Below are positions 46,013 to 58,100 of a stretch of 64,000 nucleotides of DNA, piece after piece (position 1 is the stretch's first letter; each line of letters opens with the position of its first letter). The notes under the pieces were generated by a model. The model had not been told where the DNA came from. It searched no databases and was given only the letters and a program-made list of their open reading frames with translations. The position numbers were made by a program, and so were the translations under genes. Source of the stretch: Cadophora sp. MPI-SDFR-AT-0126 (Eukaryota > Ascomycota > Leotiomycetes > Helotiales > Ploettnerulaceae). The DNA lies in the NCBI GenBank assembly GCA_020747065.1, contig JAGMVK010000005.1, positions 1,426,001 through 1,490,000 on the forward strand, given 5' to 3'.

Positions 46013-47965
46013 CTTTACAGGTGAAATATCATGAAAGAGAAGCTGAAATGACCAACCTGCTCAGGGGGATCTTTCATATTTACCTGTTGCCGAACAGTTC
46101 ATCTCATCAACGTCTGCCAAGAGAGATCACATTGCTCTAGCGGGAAACATTTTATCCGATCCATGGCAATTGATCAATTCCTGGATCTGTTGATGCTGTA
46201 CAAATCCATTTTCAGCCCACTTTTGACCAGGAGTATTCAAGGTACCTTGCAGTACCCCGCACTTCCCCGCGTATGGGTAATAAATTACCCCGAGAAGAGA
46301 GACTTTGCACGACATATGGAAAATATTTATGGGTTAGTACATGAAGGTCCGAGGCGGGTCATTCAATATCAAGGTAGGTTTTTGGACCGTAGGAAGATCC
46401 GCGATTGCTCTCCGAGCTCGCCCATGACGACATCCCATGCTTGTTGAAATCTGGGGTTTGAAACTTTTCGTTGTGACAAAAGATATGCACAAAATGTCAT
46501 AGGTTTTCATCGTGCGTGATACATGTATTTCAGATGAGAGCAATGGCTTCGTTGAATTTTGAATAGGCTATGACTCGGTTCATTGAATGAATCATATCGC
46601 ACGGGATCTGGTCAAGAAACTTTTACGAAGAGAATTACAACAGCAGTGGATTCTGACCAGGATTGAAATTGCGGACCTCCATAGTAGACTTGACTTTTTA
46701 GTACCCGGGTATCATCAGTGCTTTCGAATAATGCGCAGATTCAGATTCGAGACTTACCTCTACAACCAAAACAGTTGAGCAAATAGGCAAGGCAAGATAC
46801 ACATGTAGCCCAGACTACAGCTTCGACGGGGGAAACAATAAGAATGCTTGCTTCTAAAATCGATTGGTGAGTTGTCGGCACTGAGATGGTTGCTGTCAAT
46901 TATTGCGCCTTCACTTCCTCGTCTAACTCAACAGGAAGCATTTACTTGATCTGGACAAATCAGCCCGTCGTCCTGATCATTCTGGGCTACCTATCGTACC
47001 GCATCGATCTGAATTAATCTTCTCTTGGAGCTGACATTGGCTTCATACATCCAGAGATGAAAGATGAGTCGAAATATATATCTAGCTTTGAAAGTTATGT
47101 TCTTTGCTTGCTTAAAATGGGCATTTCTCGCGGCGCTCGACACCCATGTGGTAATTTGGTTTGGGAGTCGAAACATGCCGTTTGGCAACTACTTTTGGTG
47201 CATGATTCAGTCCAGTGTATTTGTTGGAAAAGTACAGGCCTCTTGACATGCTTGCGTTTGGTCCCTCGGATGGAAGGTTCATTTGATATTTGAAGCTTGA
47301 GCGACTTTCTCCGATAACACTTGTCAACTACAAACAATATTTATGTACAACTGCTAAAAAGTAACAGCACTTGTGTATATCAACAGTTTAAAAGGAGCTT
47401 TGAGCAAATTTGGGGCTGAAGTGGGGGGCAGGGCTGCGGCTGGCATAGCGAGGTTGATAAGGGCACAAGGCCCGCAAGCATTTCGTCTCGAAAGTTGCTT
47501 CACAAGTCGATCGTCAGTCTTCGATGTGGCAGCACTGTGGAACTTCTATTATCGCCTCTTTTCTACCCTGTTTTTCTCCAAAACTGCTGTCGACCTTAGT
47601 GATGTTATCAACGGTCGACTAGATAAGGGTTGCACCAAACTTAGCACGGACGAAGGAGCCTACGAGACTCCATCTAACAAAGACTTTTCTTCTACAGAGT
47701 CTCCAACCGTATATACATTCAAGAAATAATTGTGTCATCGGAAGAAGCGTGTTCGGTCACTTAGACCTCAAATGGGCCTGAATACGAGGCTTCTTGGTGG
47801 AATGCGGCCTCCTGAGGGACTGGCCAAGCCACATATTTTCCGTTTCTACTTGTTGAAGTCTGTACCAGTCTGCGGTTGAGTAACAATGGCTCATAATTCC
47901 AACTCAATATGATAAGTGCAGTAATTTGGTTCCTGAAGTACCGTCATTTCGTATGAAATTCTATT
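46013..47965. other. Gene-poor stretch
   Basis: Nearly 2 kb with no recognisable domain on either strand. A plus-strand frame of 118 codons ending at 47729 has no ATG start. The first 100-200 nt should be the esterase promoter. Parts may be decayed coding DNA, but I cannot support any specific gene. Confidence 0.4.
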
Positions 47966-48555
47966 CTAGCTATCGGTTTCCCATAAGTCGCGAAGTATCC
48001 ACTCCAGATCCCAATCTTCAATATCATCCAAGTCAGTTGGAGTAATCTGCTGCTACTGGGCTACTTCTCTTCCCATCAACGCCGATTTGGATTTCTACAA
48101 TTCATAGATTCATCTCTGAATACGAATTTGCGAATCCGGCCCCAGACGTTGAATCTCAGTCCCGTCCCTGCCTACCTCGGCAACATTTTGTGGACGTCGA
48201 GTCGCCACTTCTACATCGCAGCTTCGCATTTCAAAGGTACGGTTGAACAGCCACTACAACTCTAAGTAAATTGAATACAAACATCAACGGCTACATGGCA
48301 CGTTACGAGGGAAAAAGTGCAACAATTTAGCGATTGGCTGATGATCGGCAAAACACGCTGTTAGTAAACACCATACAGGAGCGGCCTCGTGCCACGACGT
48401 TCAGAGACATCACTATATTATCGTGTGGTATGGTGGCTTCGGCATTTGTATCTTCCGGGTTCTTGATAAGAGCTAACTTAAAGCCAGGCTTGGTGTTGTT
48501 GTGTCGGAAGAGGATCCTGCTAGGGACTTTACGTTCGGGATGGAAAAGGGCTTAA
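47966..48555 (-). CDS. Fragmentary multi-exon gene of unknown function (possibly decayed)
   Basis: Three coding-like segments lie in order on the minus strand. The first runs from about 48555 to 48390 and reads PSRILFRHNNTKPGFK and IVMSLNVVARGRS. The second, about 48263-48181, reads WLFNRTFEMRSCDVEVATRR and ends with NVAE before a GTAGGC donor. The third, 48052-47966, reads QQITPTDLDDIEDWD and ends LWETDS with a TAG stop. The second and third join in phase (GAG|CAG) with a TAG-ended intron. The donor of the first segment (ATG|GTGTTT) is weak, and no start codon was found. Further coding-like sequence (RLAQSAGEVCFRCN) appears near 48690-48740. The acidic end could be an activation-type tail. 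It may be an intact gene with exons I could not place, or a remnant. Confidence 0.35.
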
Positions 48556-50280
48556 TGTGGCTGCACTAAAGGACCTGCACTATGACGTCGTCTTGTGTAT
48601 CTGTACTTGAATATGATGATCTAAAGGTTGATTGTGTATTTAATCTATTTCTTATTTTGACTCGATGTAACTATTGCTGTTGCATCGGAAGCAGACCTCG
48701 CCAGCACTCTGGGCGAGACGGCTCAATGTTCCTTCACTCCTAGTACCTCACTAATATAGTTTCTTGCAGAATGATTCTTAGTACTTTGATAGCATCTCGA
48801 TCGTTATTTGGATTGATATTACAGAGTATAACCGATGTAACTTATACCAGAACAGTTAAGAAAAATTAACAATGCAACTCTGAGAGGCAAGCAAATCAAC
48901 ATGGCTAAGCGAGCCCCTGAACACGCATCTACGCTACAGCAGTAGACGAGTCATAGACTTCTCAGAATCACAACATTGCCCAATCCCATTTACCCGGAAA
49001 GACACAGCCCAGCGATCTCACTGCAACATATCACCACATATCACCCTTAAAACCCCTGTTATATCGAAAGTCGATCCGTCACTGCTACTAGCACAAACAC
49101 CAGGGATCCAATTGCGCGTCCATCTCTCCATACGGACGAACAACCGAACAACGCACTACACCCACCAACCCAAGACCCCCGGTACAGTCCACATACAGTA
49201 AGTAGTAAGTAACCCACCTCGGAGCGCCGGAGAAAAGTAACGAGCCAAGGAGAAATTAGAAAATCACTCCGGCGAACTATCAGCGAGGAGATTTCCGATA
49301 TCATGAGTTTATTAGATTAAGCATGACTCAGCGGACCATCGTCATAAGAAGCCTTGGATCGATTTCATTCATCCAATGAACCTCGTATCCATCCCACAGC
49401 AAGACGCACCTACTGAGTAAGCGATCCCGACAAGGGTCCCCATCATGTACACCATTCAAGATCCCATCCCAACACCCATGCAAATGAAAGCGCGAAAGTC
49501 AGACACAAATTCAGAAAAGTTTAGAAAAAAGTCAACAAGATACATCCCTGCGTCAGGAATCAATACGTGCACACCACGCCTCGGCTACCACCGACATGCA
49601 GCTCACTCCTGCAGCTCTGCAGAAGCGAGAAGTTTAATCATAACATACCGCCGTTAAAGTAAAAATAGAGCGGGCAGACTACTGTACAGCTACTTGGAGG
49701 AGCGAACCTTAATTTTCCCTCTGTCCTGTATGTATGTATGGAGTACATACACTAGTGAGGTTTCTGCAACGCGCCTTTTGAAACACCTAGTTCCTAGAGT
49801 ACATACAGGAAGTGCCGTACACAAGGACAGGTACCCCGCACTTGTTGTATCATACCTACCTACTGCACAATGATGTACATACATACTGTGCAGGGGAGAA
49901 GCAGAGTCTAGGCCTCACACTTTTAGAGTTTCTGGCTTTTGAGTCGGCTACTGAACTGTGCTGCGGTACTGCACGGATTGCTGAATGGCTGGATGTTGAC
50001 ATATCCGGTGTCAAGATCCCGCTACTGCACTGCACTGAACTGTACGGCCTACACCTTGCACCTAGCGTAACGCAGTATAGCCCACCTAGCTATATTTATC
50101 TGTCAGATCTGAAGGAGGTCCGGGCTGGGATGGCATGTGTCTCTGTAGCGGCGGGGTTGTTTGAACTTTTGAAAGTCCGTGTCATCACTACTGCTGTTGT
50201 TGTATCGAAGCTTATCTTTGGATCGGATCGGATCTACACTACCCTACTGTACATCTGACGACAGAGTTGCCTTGAGACGA

Positions 50281-50300
50281 GGCGAGGCGAGGCGAGGCGA
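50281..50300 (+). repeat. GGCGA tandem tract, four copies
   Basis: Four perfect GGCGA units, preceded by a diverged unit, followed by a short CTGGAT repeat. The complementary tract occurs at 51736-51755. Confidence 0.9.
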
Positions 50301-51735
50301 TCTGGATCTGGCTGGATCTGGGACACCAACTACAATGTTGGAGTGAGTTCACCCGGCAATTGAGATATCCGGGACGAGAATATCCGAAGCTACATTGACT
50401 TCAACGGTATACTTCATACCCCGCTGTCAGATGATGGTAGAGACGAGGAGCAGGGGAACTCGGAATGGTGATCCGAAGGATTCAGGAACCACTATTGTCT
50501 TATCTCAGAATTCCTACTGAATCGTCTGCCTGAGACGATGTGTTATTGGTTGATTGTCCGGCCCGGATTTCGAGGTTGATATCGAGGGAGATCTATCCTA
50601 GCTTCACCATCTCAATTGAAATGATGTGCTTGCATGCTGCTAGGTTGACTGGGTGTACCTTGCATCCTCTAGCTGCGGGATGGAAGTCGCTGTTAGTACT
50701 TGTATATGTAGCTAGGCACAAGCGAGTTGCTACACCGGCTTGAACTTTACCAACTACCGACATCATGATCAAAACAATCATCCAATCGCATAGCAAAAGT
50801 TACTAATTCCAATGTCACTGCTCATCGGAATATTTTGTAGCAACTAGAAGGCGCAGTTGTCTCCCGCCCAAATTTAATCTTGTATCTCTGAACTACGATC
50901 TAAGCTGGGCCGGGCCAGGCATGGTGGCTTCAAAGTATGCATCACGTATGCCGTCGCTTCTCTGTCGGACGCTCTAACACTGTTTCACTCAGGCTGTTAG
51001 TCTGCATCGAACTTAATCCCTCAGGACGACAACACACACACTTACATCTCTGATGAACGGCAGCGCACGACCCATCTGCAGAAGCGGGGTTCGTTTCGTC
51101 TATAAATATTCTCCTAGGTACCGTACTGTAGGATTCTGAAAATCCCATCTGTACCCGAATACCGTGCCGTGCCTCTCGAACTTAAGCTTAAACATAGCCT
51201 GCTTTGCTGGTAGCCGTGCCCGGTGCACAGTTTCCACCTTCGCCACCCAGTGAGTACGAGGTGCAGTAGTGCAGGTTTAAAGTGAACAATTACTTGATTT
51301 ACAGTCTGTTTCAAGGAAACGAACCAGGTTATCGTTCCTACTCAATCAAATACTGTCACGCTATGACTTCAATCCTACTTCATCTCTAGAGTTCCGATGG
51401 AGGGAAGAGTCCTTTGATGAGATCGAAATCAGGGAGAGCATGTTTTGCTATAGATGTGTGATGACAGGGTCTCTCATCTTCTGGCTAGTCGATTCGGACT
51501 CTTACTGCAGCCGAGATAAGGTTCACATAATGAAGGCGGTGATGCAAGGTACTGTGGATGATAGCTAGGCGGCCACCTCTTGCATTTGTCTAGAATCTCC
51601 CGTGCCAAAGTCCAGAGGGTACACGAGACGCAGCTAAGGCATGAGGGATGCCGGGGCTATGTGTAGCCTTGAGGACTCGTACATTTTGGTCTTTTGCTCC
51701 ATCCGTTAGGTGCACATTCTGCATCTGATCTTGTC

Positions 51736-51755
51736 TCGCCTCGCCTCGCCTCGCC
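51736..51755 (+). repeat. TCGCC tandem tract, four copies
   Basis: Four perfect TCGCC units, the reverse complement of the tract at 50281-50300, about 1.4 kb away. Flanks differ, so this is a pair of simple repeats rather than one long inverted repeat. Confidence 0.9.
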
Positions 51756-51942
51756 AGTCGTGTGTAAGGGTTGTACGATGGGATGTAAACATGGGGATTG
51801 ATTTTAAGCGAGCGGACCTCTTTCTCTCTCTATTGACAAGGGTCCAACGAGAGCCACATTGCGTACCCAAGTAAAGACTTCAATCTATCCTCCCACAAAT
51901 TCCTACACATCAGAACAGATCATCAGGATCCAATCAGGATTT

Positions 51943-53085
51943 CTACGCCTTCAAACTCCACTCCTCTCCCTCAAGAACCCACATCTCACTCCTCGTTCTC
52001 AGCACACTAACCTTCACACTCTTCAAGCTATTACATCCCGCCACAATAACCGCATCCAACACATCCTTACTCAACCCACTGCTCTCACCCTCCTTAATGC
52101 TCTCGGTGAACTCCGTCCCTGGCACCCCCACCAACTCCAGCACCTCGACTCCAGCACCTTTCCCATCCAGCCCTAGGACCTCAAAGACCTCACCCCAACC
52201 TTTATCCACGGTGACCGTCAAGCCCAAGATCTTGACTTTTGGGCACGACGAAATGATAGTCTTGACTTGCTCGATTGACACCTCGAACATAGTAACATCC
52301 AGCATGACCATTTCCTTCCCCACATCCTTCAGCGCGTCAATCAAGCCCTCCGCATGTCCCTTCTCAACAGGCAAGATCCCCAACTCAGTCCCCTCCCTAT
52401 CATCCTCATCATCCGTAATATCCGGCGCCGAAATACTCGTTGTCAGACCCAGCAATCCCGCATTCGCACCTCCTCCAGCACCAGAACCCCTTTTCAAAAA
52501 CTCCACAATCTCCTTACTCGGCACGCTGCCCAAGAACTGCGGGTCCGAATGTCTGTACGTGAAATTGACCTCCAGGAACCTTAGACTGGGCGAAACCCTT
52601 CTGGCAAGCTCGGCATAGAATCCCTTGGGTCCAAACACATCGAGGAGATGCAACTCCCTCAACTGCGTCTGGAAGCGAAAGAAAGTAACCGCATCATCCT
52701 TACTGTAGCTCGTCGTACCGGCCAACAACTGCGAATACAGCGTCAGACTCTTGATACCCATGAGTTTCTTGCCGAGTTCGGTGAGGAAGCCGGGAGGATA
52801 GCCGAGGGAGAAGAGCTCGAGGGTGAGGGAGGTGATGGTTTGGGGTAGATCGGGTACGGAGAAAGGCTGTTCGAGGAGGGGCTGGTATTCGTCGAGTTTG
52901 ATGTCGGAGGTTAGGATTAGGGAGGTGAGACCCGCTGTGAAGGCTTCGGGGGGAAAGGTCGGGAGGTTGAATGTTTGGAGTGGGATTTGAGCGGCGCGGG
53001 CTTCCGAGGGGGGCACAGGGTGGGTAGATTCGAGGGCGGTGGCTTTGGAGGAGAGAAACGTTGAGGGTGAGGTTGAGGTAGACAT
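51943..53085 (-). CDS. Conserved-looking protein with leucine-rich-repeat-like pattern
   Basis: A single exon of 380 residues. The sequence shows repeated L-x-x-L patterns with regular strands: LTSLILTSDIKLDEY, TITSLTLELFSLGYP, IKSLTLYSQLLAG, LRELHLLDVFGP and SLRFLEVNFTYRH, then VKILGLTVTVDKGW and VEVLELVGVPG. This resembles fungal LRR or F-box-associated proteins without an evident F-box at the N-terminus. An acidic loop (DDEDDREG) sits in the middle. There is no signal peptide or membrane segment. A ligand-binding or adaptor role would be inference. I cannot name a family or an orthologue. Confidence 0.75.
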   Translation of the reverse strand: MSTSTSPSTFLSSKATALESTHPVPPSEARAAQIPLQTFNLPTFPPEAFTAGLTSLILTSDIKLDEYQPLLEQPFSVPDLPQTITSLTLELFSLGYPPGFLTELGKKLMGIKSLTLYSQLLAGTTSYSKDDAVTFFRFQTQLRELHLLDVFGPKGFYAELARRVSPSLRFLEVNFTYRHSDPQFLGSVPSKEIVEFLKRGSGAGGGANAGLLGLTTSISAPDITDDEDDREGTELGILPVEKGHAEGLIDALKDVGKEMVMLDVTMFEVSIEQVKTIISSCPKVKILGLTVTVDKGWGEVFEVLGLDGKGAGVEVLELVGVPGTEFTESIKEGESSGLSKDVLDAVIVAGCNSLKSVKVSVLRTRSEMWVLEGEEWSLKA

Positions 53086-55105
53086 TTTGGTGGTGGTTTC
53101 GAGGATGTCAGCTTGCGGCTGAGATGTGCTGTAGAATTGTGGTAAGTCGTAGTATAATTTCGAGTACTAGCTGCCAGTTGATGTATAGGACGGAAATGCG
53201 GAATCGAAGTAATGTTCTATCTTGTACAGTAGAATACTCACATCAGCATATATTGTAGCGGAAGAGAAACAGAGAAGGAAGAAGAGGAGGAAAGTCAATC
53301 CTCTCGAATCTGACAGAGATATGTATTGGCGCGTCGTCACAAGTGAGGGGTCAAGAGCTTGCTCCCCTGCCCTGCCCTCCCCTCCCCTCTCCTGCGTCCT
53401 CACCGGACCATGTCATCTCTGCACTGCCCAGCCACCCTCTCCTCTCCCCGCGTTGCTGTGTAATTCTGTTGGAACTGCAAGCAAGCAACTGCTCTGAAGT
53501 GAGGGGAATCCCCCTCCACACTGGGGTCGTACTGGCCCAAAGTGTGGGGTATTAGCGTGGGACAGGCACACCAGGCCCACCGGAGAATTTACTGATCCCG
53601 AGAGTCGCCCGATCATGGTGTAGCCAATGAATGACAGGATGATCCACACTTCAAATTCGTGACTGTATTCCACACGCACGCACGCATTAGGAACATGAGA
53701 GAGAAGAACATCAATGAAGAGGAAAGTTAAAGAAGGGAAAGAGGAGCACCTGACTTCCCGCCTGCGAATGAGCTCTGCACCTGAGCTTCAGCTCCACAGT
53801 AGCGTAAAGATAGATAAAACTAGGGACCTTAGCAAACGTGAAAACTGATCTGTGGCGACCAATCATGCCTTTGAATGTGGCATCGTGAAGTGGGGCCGCT
53901 CTCCTGGCTTGAAGTCTGTGCCTGAGCTTTTGCTGTATTGGGTTCGTTTCCAGCTTCAGGGCGGGCTTGGTGTAAGCTGTGTGGCCTCTGCTCTGCTGGT
54001 TCCGTGCCCTAAGGGCAGCCTCGTCCTGGGCGGACTGGACCGCACGATGATGCTGTACTGTACGGTGTGGTTCGGTGCGATACATAAAGTACTGTGATTT
54101 TGTGAAGTACTTTGTTGCGTTCTCCCCTTTCATACACCCGTCCATCTAGGTATCCTTTCAGCCGTACCGTACCTCACCGTACCATAAAGTGCCTGCAATC
54201 ATCAGCCTGATCTTGACATGATCATGATCCGGAACCTGATCCTTCACCACCTCACACTCTACGAAGTACCTGACGCACCGCCTCCGAAACCCCTACTGCT
54301 GTGTTTCCTTTCTGCCTGCTCCTCCTGCTGAATAACTCCACTCACGTAAGCATCAAATACCAAGTTCCTCATACTCCTCCCCCATCCGTCTCCATTTTTA
54401 TCGTCTTGTTTGTCTCGTTTGCCTGCCCGTCGGAGATATAGCTGGGTTACTTATAGATATAGCGCATGAGGTTATGGCTCTAAATCGCTTCGCGAGATTG
54501 CATGGAAGGCTAGTTGCCGCGTCTCAAAAACTCTCCGCTCAACGAGCCCCAACCCGTACCAACCTAAACCTCAGCACCTCACAAGCAAACAAGGGTGGGA
54601 GCGAGAAGGAGTTTGCAAACGGATATCGAGATAATCTTCTTCCATCAATCATTCCTTCTGTATTGACTATTCATCATCCTTCTTTCTGCTGTCTTGAGAA
54701 TTCAAGCGCTCAAACAATCCTTCTTCAAATATCTTACATCGAAACACGAACCCCCCTGCGCCGATCGAGAAGAATTCCTCTCGCCGAATGCGAAAACGCC
54801 AACGCGATGCGCTATGCCCCTGCAAAATCAACAACAGAGTCCAAAACAAAAAACGGAAAACAAAAACAGTAGACTAATGTACATGGTGGTATCTTGACGT
54901 CGTAGGAAAAGTTCCGTCTCTCGAGGTTACATATTATACAAGAAATAGACGACGATATATGCTGGGAAAATGCCCGACGTCGTTCGGGCGGTGAAGGGCA
55001 ACAACATCTCTCTGCGGTTGAATACCGGACGCAAGAGCTATACGCCGCAGCTGGCATTTTACTGGAGAGCGGCAGGAGGGTAACCACCGCTCGAGGCTGA
55101 CTGGA
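53086..55105. other. Intergenic, no secure gene
   Basis: About 2 kb, partly C-rich. A plus-strand frame of 132 codons at 54474-54872 starts with a basic, presequence-like MALNRFARLHGR, but its second half looks like random Ser/Arg-rich sequence, so I do not call it. A 144-codon minus frame near 53711-54145 also lacks any family feature. Confidence 0.4.
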
Positions 55106-58100
55106 TCAAGGACCTCTTCGACCTGGTTGTTCGAGCAGCCCACCAATATCCACTCGACCACTACGATCATCCCTCCGTCGCATAGGATCTGTCGATGGAG
55201 CTTCCCCACGTTGGTCCCGAATTGGAGGCAGCTGAAGGTCATGTGGCCGCTGCGATTGAATCTGGGCTTGAGCCTGTTGGAGTTCGCTACGCGGTGTCTG
55301 ATACGGAGCCGGAACTTGAGGATAATCTGGTCGTTGGGGCTGACCGAACCCGGTCATACTCGCGGATGAGGGAATACTAGGGCCAAGAGGGCCTGGCGTT
55401 CTGTAGGCATTCATGTCTCCACGAGGGTCGCCGAATCCGGGGGTTGGCCCAAATGGCGATGCTCCTGGGGTCTGCTGGTACCCTTGTTGAGGAGTCTGAT
55501 ACCCATATTGAGAGTCCCTTGAATAGGACTCACGCGAGAATGGTGAGGACGAAGGTTGAGGGAAGGTCTGAGGCGTGGCTGGGAGCACAAGTAACAGGAT
55601 TATGAAATATGTGGAATCTCTTTTCGCCAAGCCGAGGCGAACCTGGAAAGTTCTTTGTTGACCGTCTGGCGCTTGGAATGTGAACATCTCCTGCCGGTCC
55701 GTTCTCACCATACCAACCTCATCCTGGCCAAAACCTACACTCTGAATGACGTGGTCTTCTTCAAATTTGGCAAGATAAATGGGTGGCAGGTAATTCGGCT
55801 CCCTCTCTCGACGCTCATCCTCAAAGATCCTTTGCAATCGTGCAACTTTCTCTCGATCGTTGGGACTTACAACATCCTGCAGTCTCCTGGATTGAATGGA
55901 CTGAACCCCAATCGTTTCACCAAAGCTCTGAGTCGTCTTGGAAAACTGCATTTCCATGGTGAGGTATGCGCATGGCGGTTCATGGGATGGGAGCATTCTG
56001 GCAGTAGGAGGCATCGGTGCTCCGTATATGTTAGCATCAGCAGGCGAGGCATGCTCCAAATACCTCGGCCCCATAGGACCACCCCCCATCGGACCCCCTT
56101 GCGATTTTAAAACTCTGTAGGACCCGGATCGTTGAAGGGGATCTTGACCGAATGGTGAAGGATCGCCAGACGCATATAACGACAGTGGCCGTCTCACAGA
56201 TGGGTCAACAGATGGAGGGTAACCAGCGCCAACAACCTCATACCGAGATTCACGCTCATCTCTTAATCGGGGTCGACCCCTTTTCTTGTGTTGAACATCG
56301 ATGCAAGAGTCTTCTTTCCCGTTGCTCAGGCAGCGGGAACACGGTCGTTGGGCTGCAATCACGAAAGGTTAGCAACGTCGACATCGGACGGCGTGCATTG
56401 CTCAGGAAGTCAAGGATTGATTCTCGCAATTAAGGAAAGGCTTCCGCTGATCTCCCAATCTTGTGGTCAGCGGCACACTAGTGTTGCAAATCACACATTC
56501 GAAACCACCAACAAAAACGCCAACTCGCATGCTCGTCTTCGATGACCTAAATTGTGAAGAGAGGGCGGATAACACAAGCCGAGGGGAACCCAGCTCATCC
56601 GATGGATGTAGCTTGAGCGGATCTTGAACCTGAAACGACCGAGGCACGTTCCGTGTGTTCAGCTGAGCCGTGCTCCAGATGGAGATTTGGGAGGACACCG
56701 TTCAGGCCGGTCCCAGGAACCCAGAACCTAGAAACCCGACGAATCAAGGCGCTAGTCGATCTCGCGCTGAACGCGGGACACAGGCGGCCCAGAAAAGAAC
56801 CGGTTGTCGCGAATGAGGTCAAAATGAAAGAATTGGAGCCCAAACCCCGCTTCCCTCCCGACCACTGACCACTGTTCTGGGTTGAGGCGATTCAGACAGG
56901 AGTGAGGCTGCTGAGATACTCAGGTCCTGTCGCGCAGACCAAGAATAGAGCAGGATGCAGAGGAGATCTAACACAGGCAAAACATGCGCATGCCACCAGA
57001 ACCTGGGCTTCACCTGATTGCTCACTCGCCGAGTCGCTCACTCACAGGGAGCACATCACAGCTAAGACCTCAGTGGGAACCCGCCAATCGGGCCGCAACC
57101 CCGCCATTTCCAGCGCTGCACCACACTGCAATACAGCCGAATTGACAAGAGGCCTGATCCTTTCAGCGATCTTCCGTGGTCGCCACGGCCGCTGCAAATC
57201 ATCTCCCTGACATCGGGTGTACTGTAGGTGGTGGCAGGCGTACCGTACCAGCCACTGATGAGGTGCGGACGACTTGACTTGCGCAAAACTCTGCCGAGCA
57301 TCACAGAACATGCACTACTGTTCTCAGCACTGCTTTTGCACTGCTCGCTTGCGCGGGGGTAGCAGGAGCTGCAGCCGGGACACGATTCGAGATCGCCTTG
57401 ATGGCTCAGCACTTTTGGATATTCCCCATGGCCAATAAGCCAGGCACGGACGTCGGGGTAGAACTTTCTAACCAAGACGAGCCTGCGCCACAGCAAAGAA
57501 AAAAAATTATTGACACACGCTCGCGATCGGGGGCTGATGCGGACATCTTCTGTATGAAGAGCAAAAAGCAATAAGTGTGGGATCATAGCTGAGACAGAAC
57601 ATACCATCACATCTGCGTAACGTTAGCTTGTGGTCGAATTATAGACAGGAGCAACAAACCTGAGATGAGCCCTCTTGCAAGGCACACATGCCGAAGCTAC
57701 ATGGCCTTTGGTTTTTCTCTGCTGCTTTGGTGATTGAAAGTCAGCCGGCTCCCGAACGGATGTCCTTTCGGGTGCCGAGAATGGCTGAGGTATCTGCTGA
57801 GGATGAGGTTGGTATCCGTGCATTTGATGCTGTGGCTGTGGTTGTGGTTGGGATATTTGCGGAAGGGGTTGCTGGAATTGCATCGCCGCCACAGGCATAT
57901 GTTCTGACCTGTATGGTCCTGGATATGACATCGACGAAGCCTGCTCAGGCACGTAACCCCTCATGGGTGGTCCCCTCGGTTCTATATGCTGCTCCATCTG
58001 AGGTGTTTGCATTCCCCGATAGACGTCCTGCCCACCCGATCCATAGCTTCCATGACCACGATCGCTAGAGTCGGGGTTTCGTCTTGGTGGAAGCGGCGGA

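Larger units (their letters stand above)
48556..51942. other. Long non-coding stretch with simple repeats
   Basis: About 3.4 kb in which I find no supported gene, apart from a possible upstream exon near 48700. Repeated short words such as GTACATACA and GTACTGCAC occur near 49740-50050. Two GGCGA/TCGCC tracts in opposite orientation are listed separately. Confidence 0.45.

Noticed and set aside
47373..47729. A 118-codon plus-strand frame
   Set aside because: It starts with GTG, has no ATG, and shows no domain. It might be a remnant but cannot be supported.
53711..54145. A 144-codon minus-strand frame
   Set aside because: No convincing composition, no homology recalled, and overlapping frames on the other strand are equally long.
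54474..54872. A 132-codon plus-strand frame with a presequence-like start
   Set aside because: The second half is irregular Ser/Arg-rich sequence and no splice model improves it.
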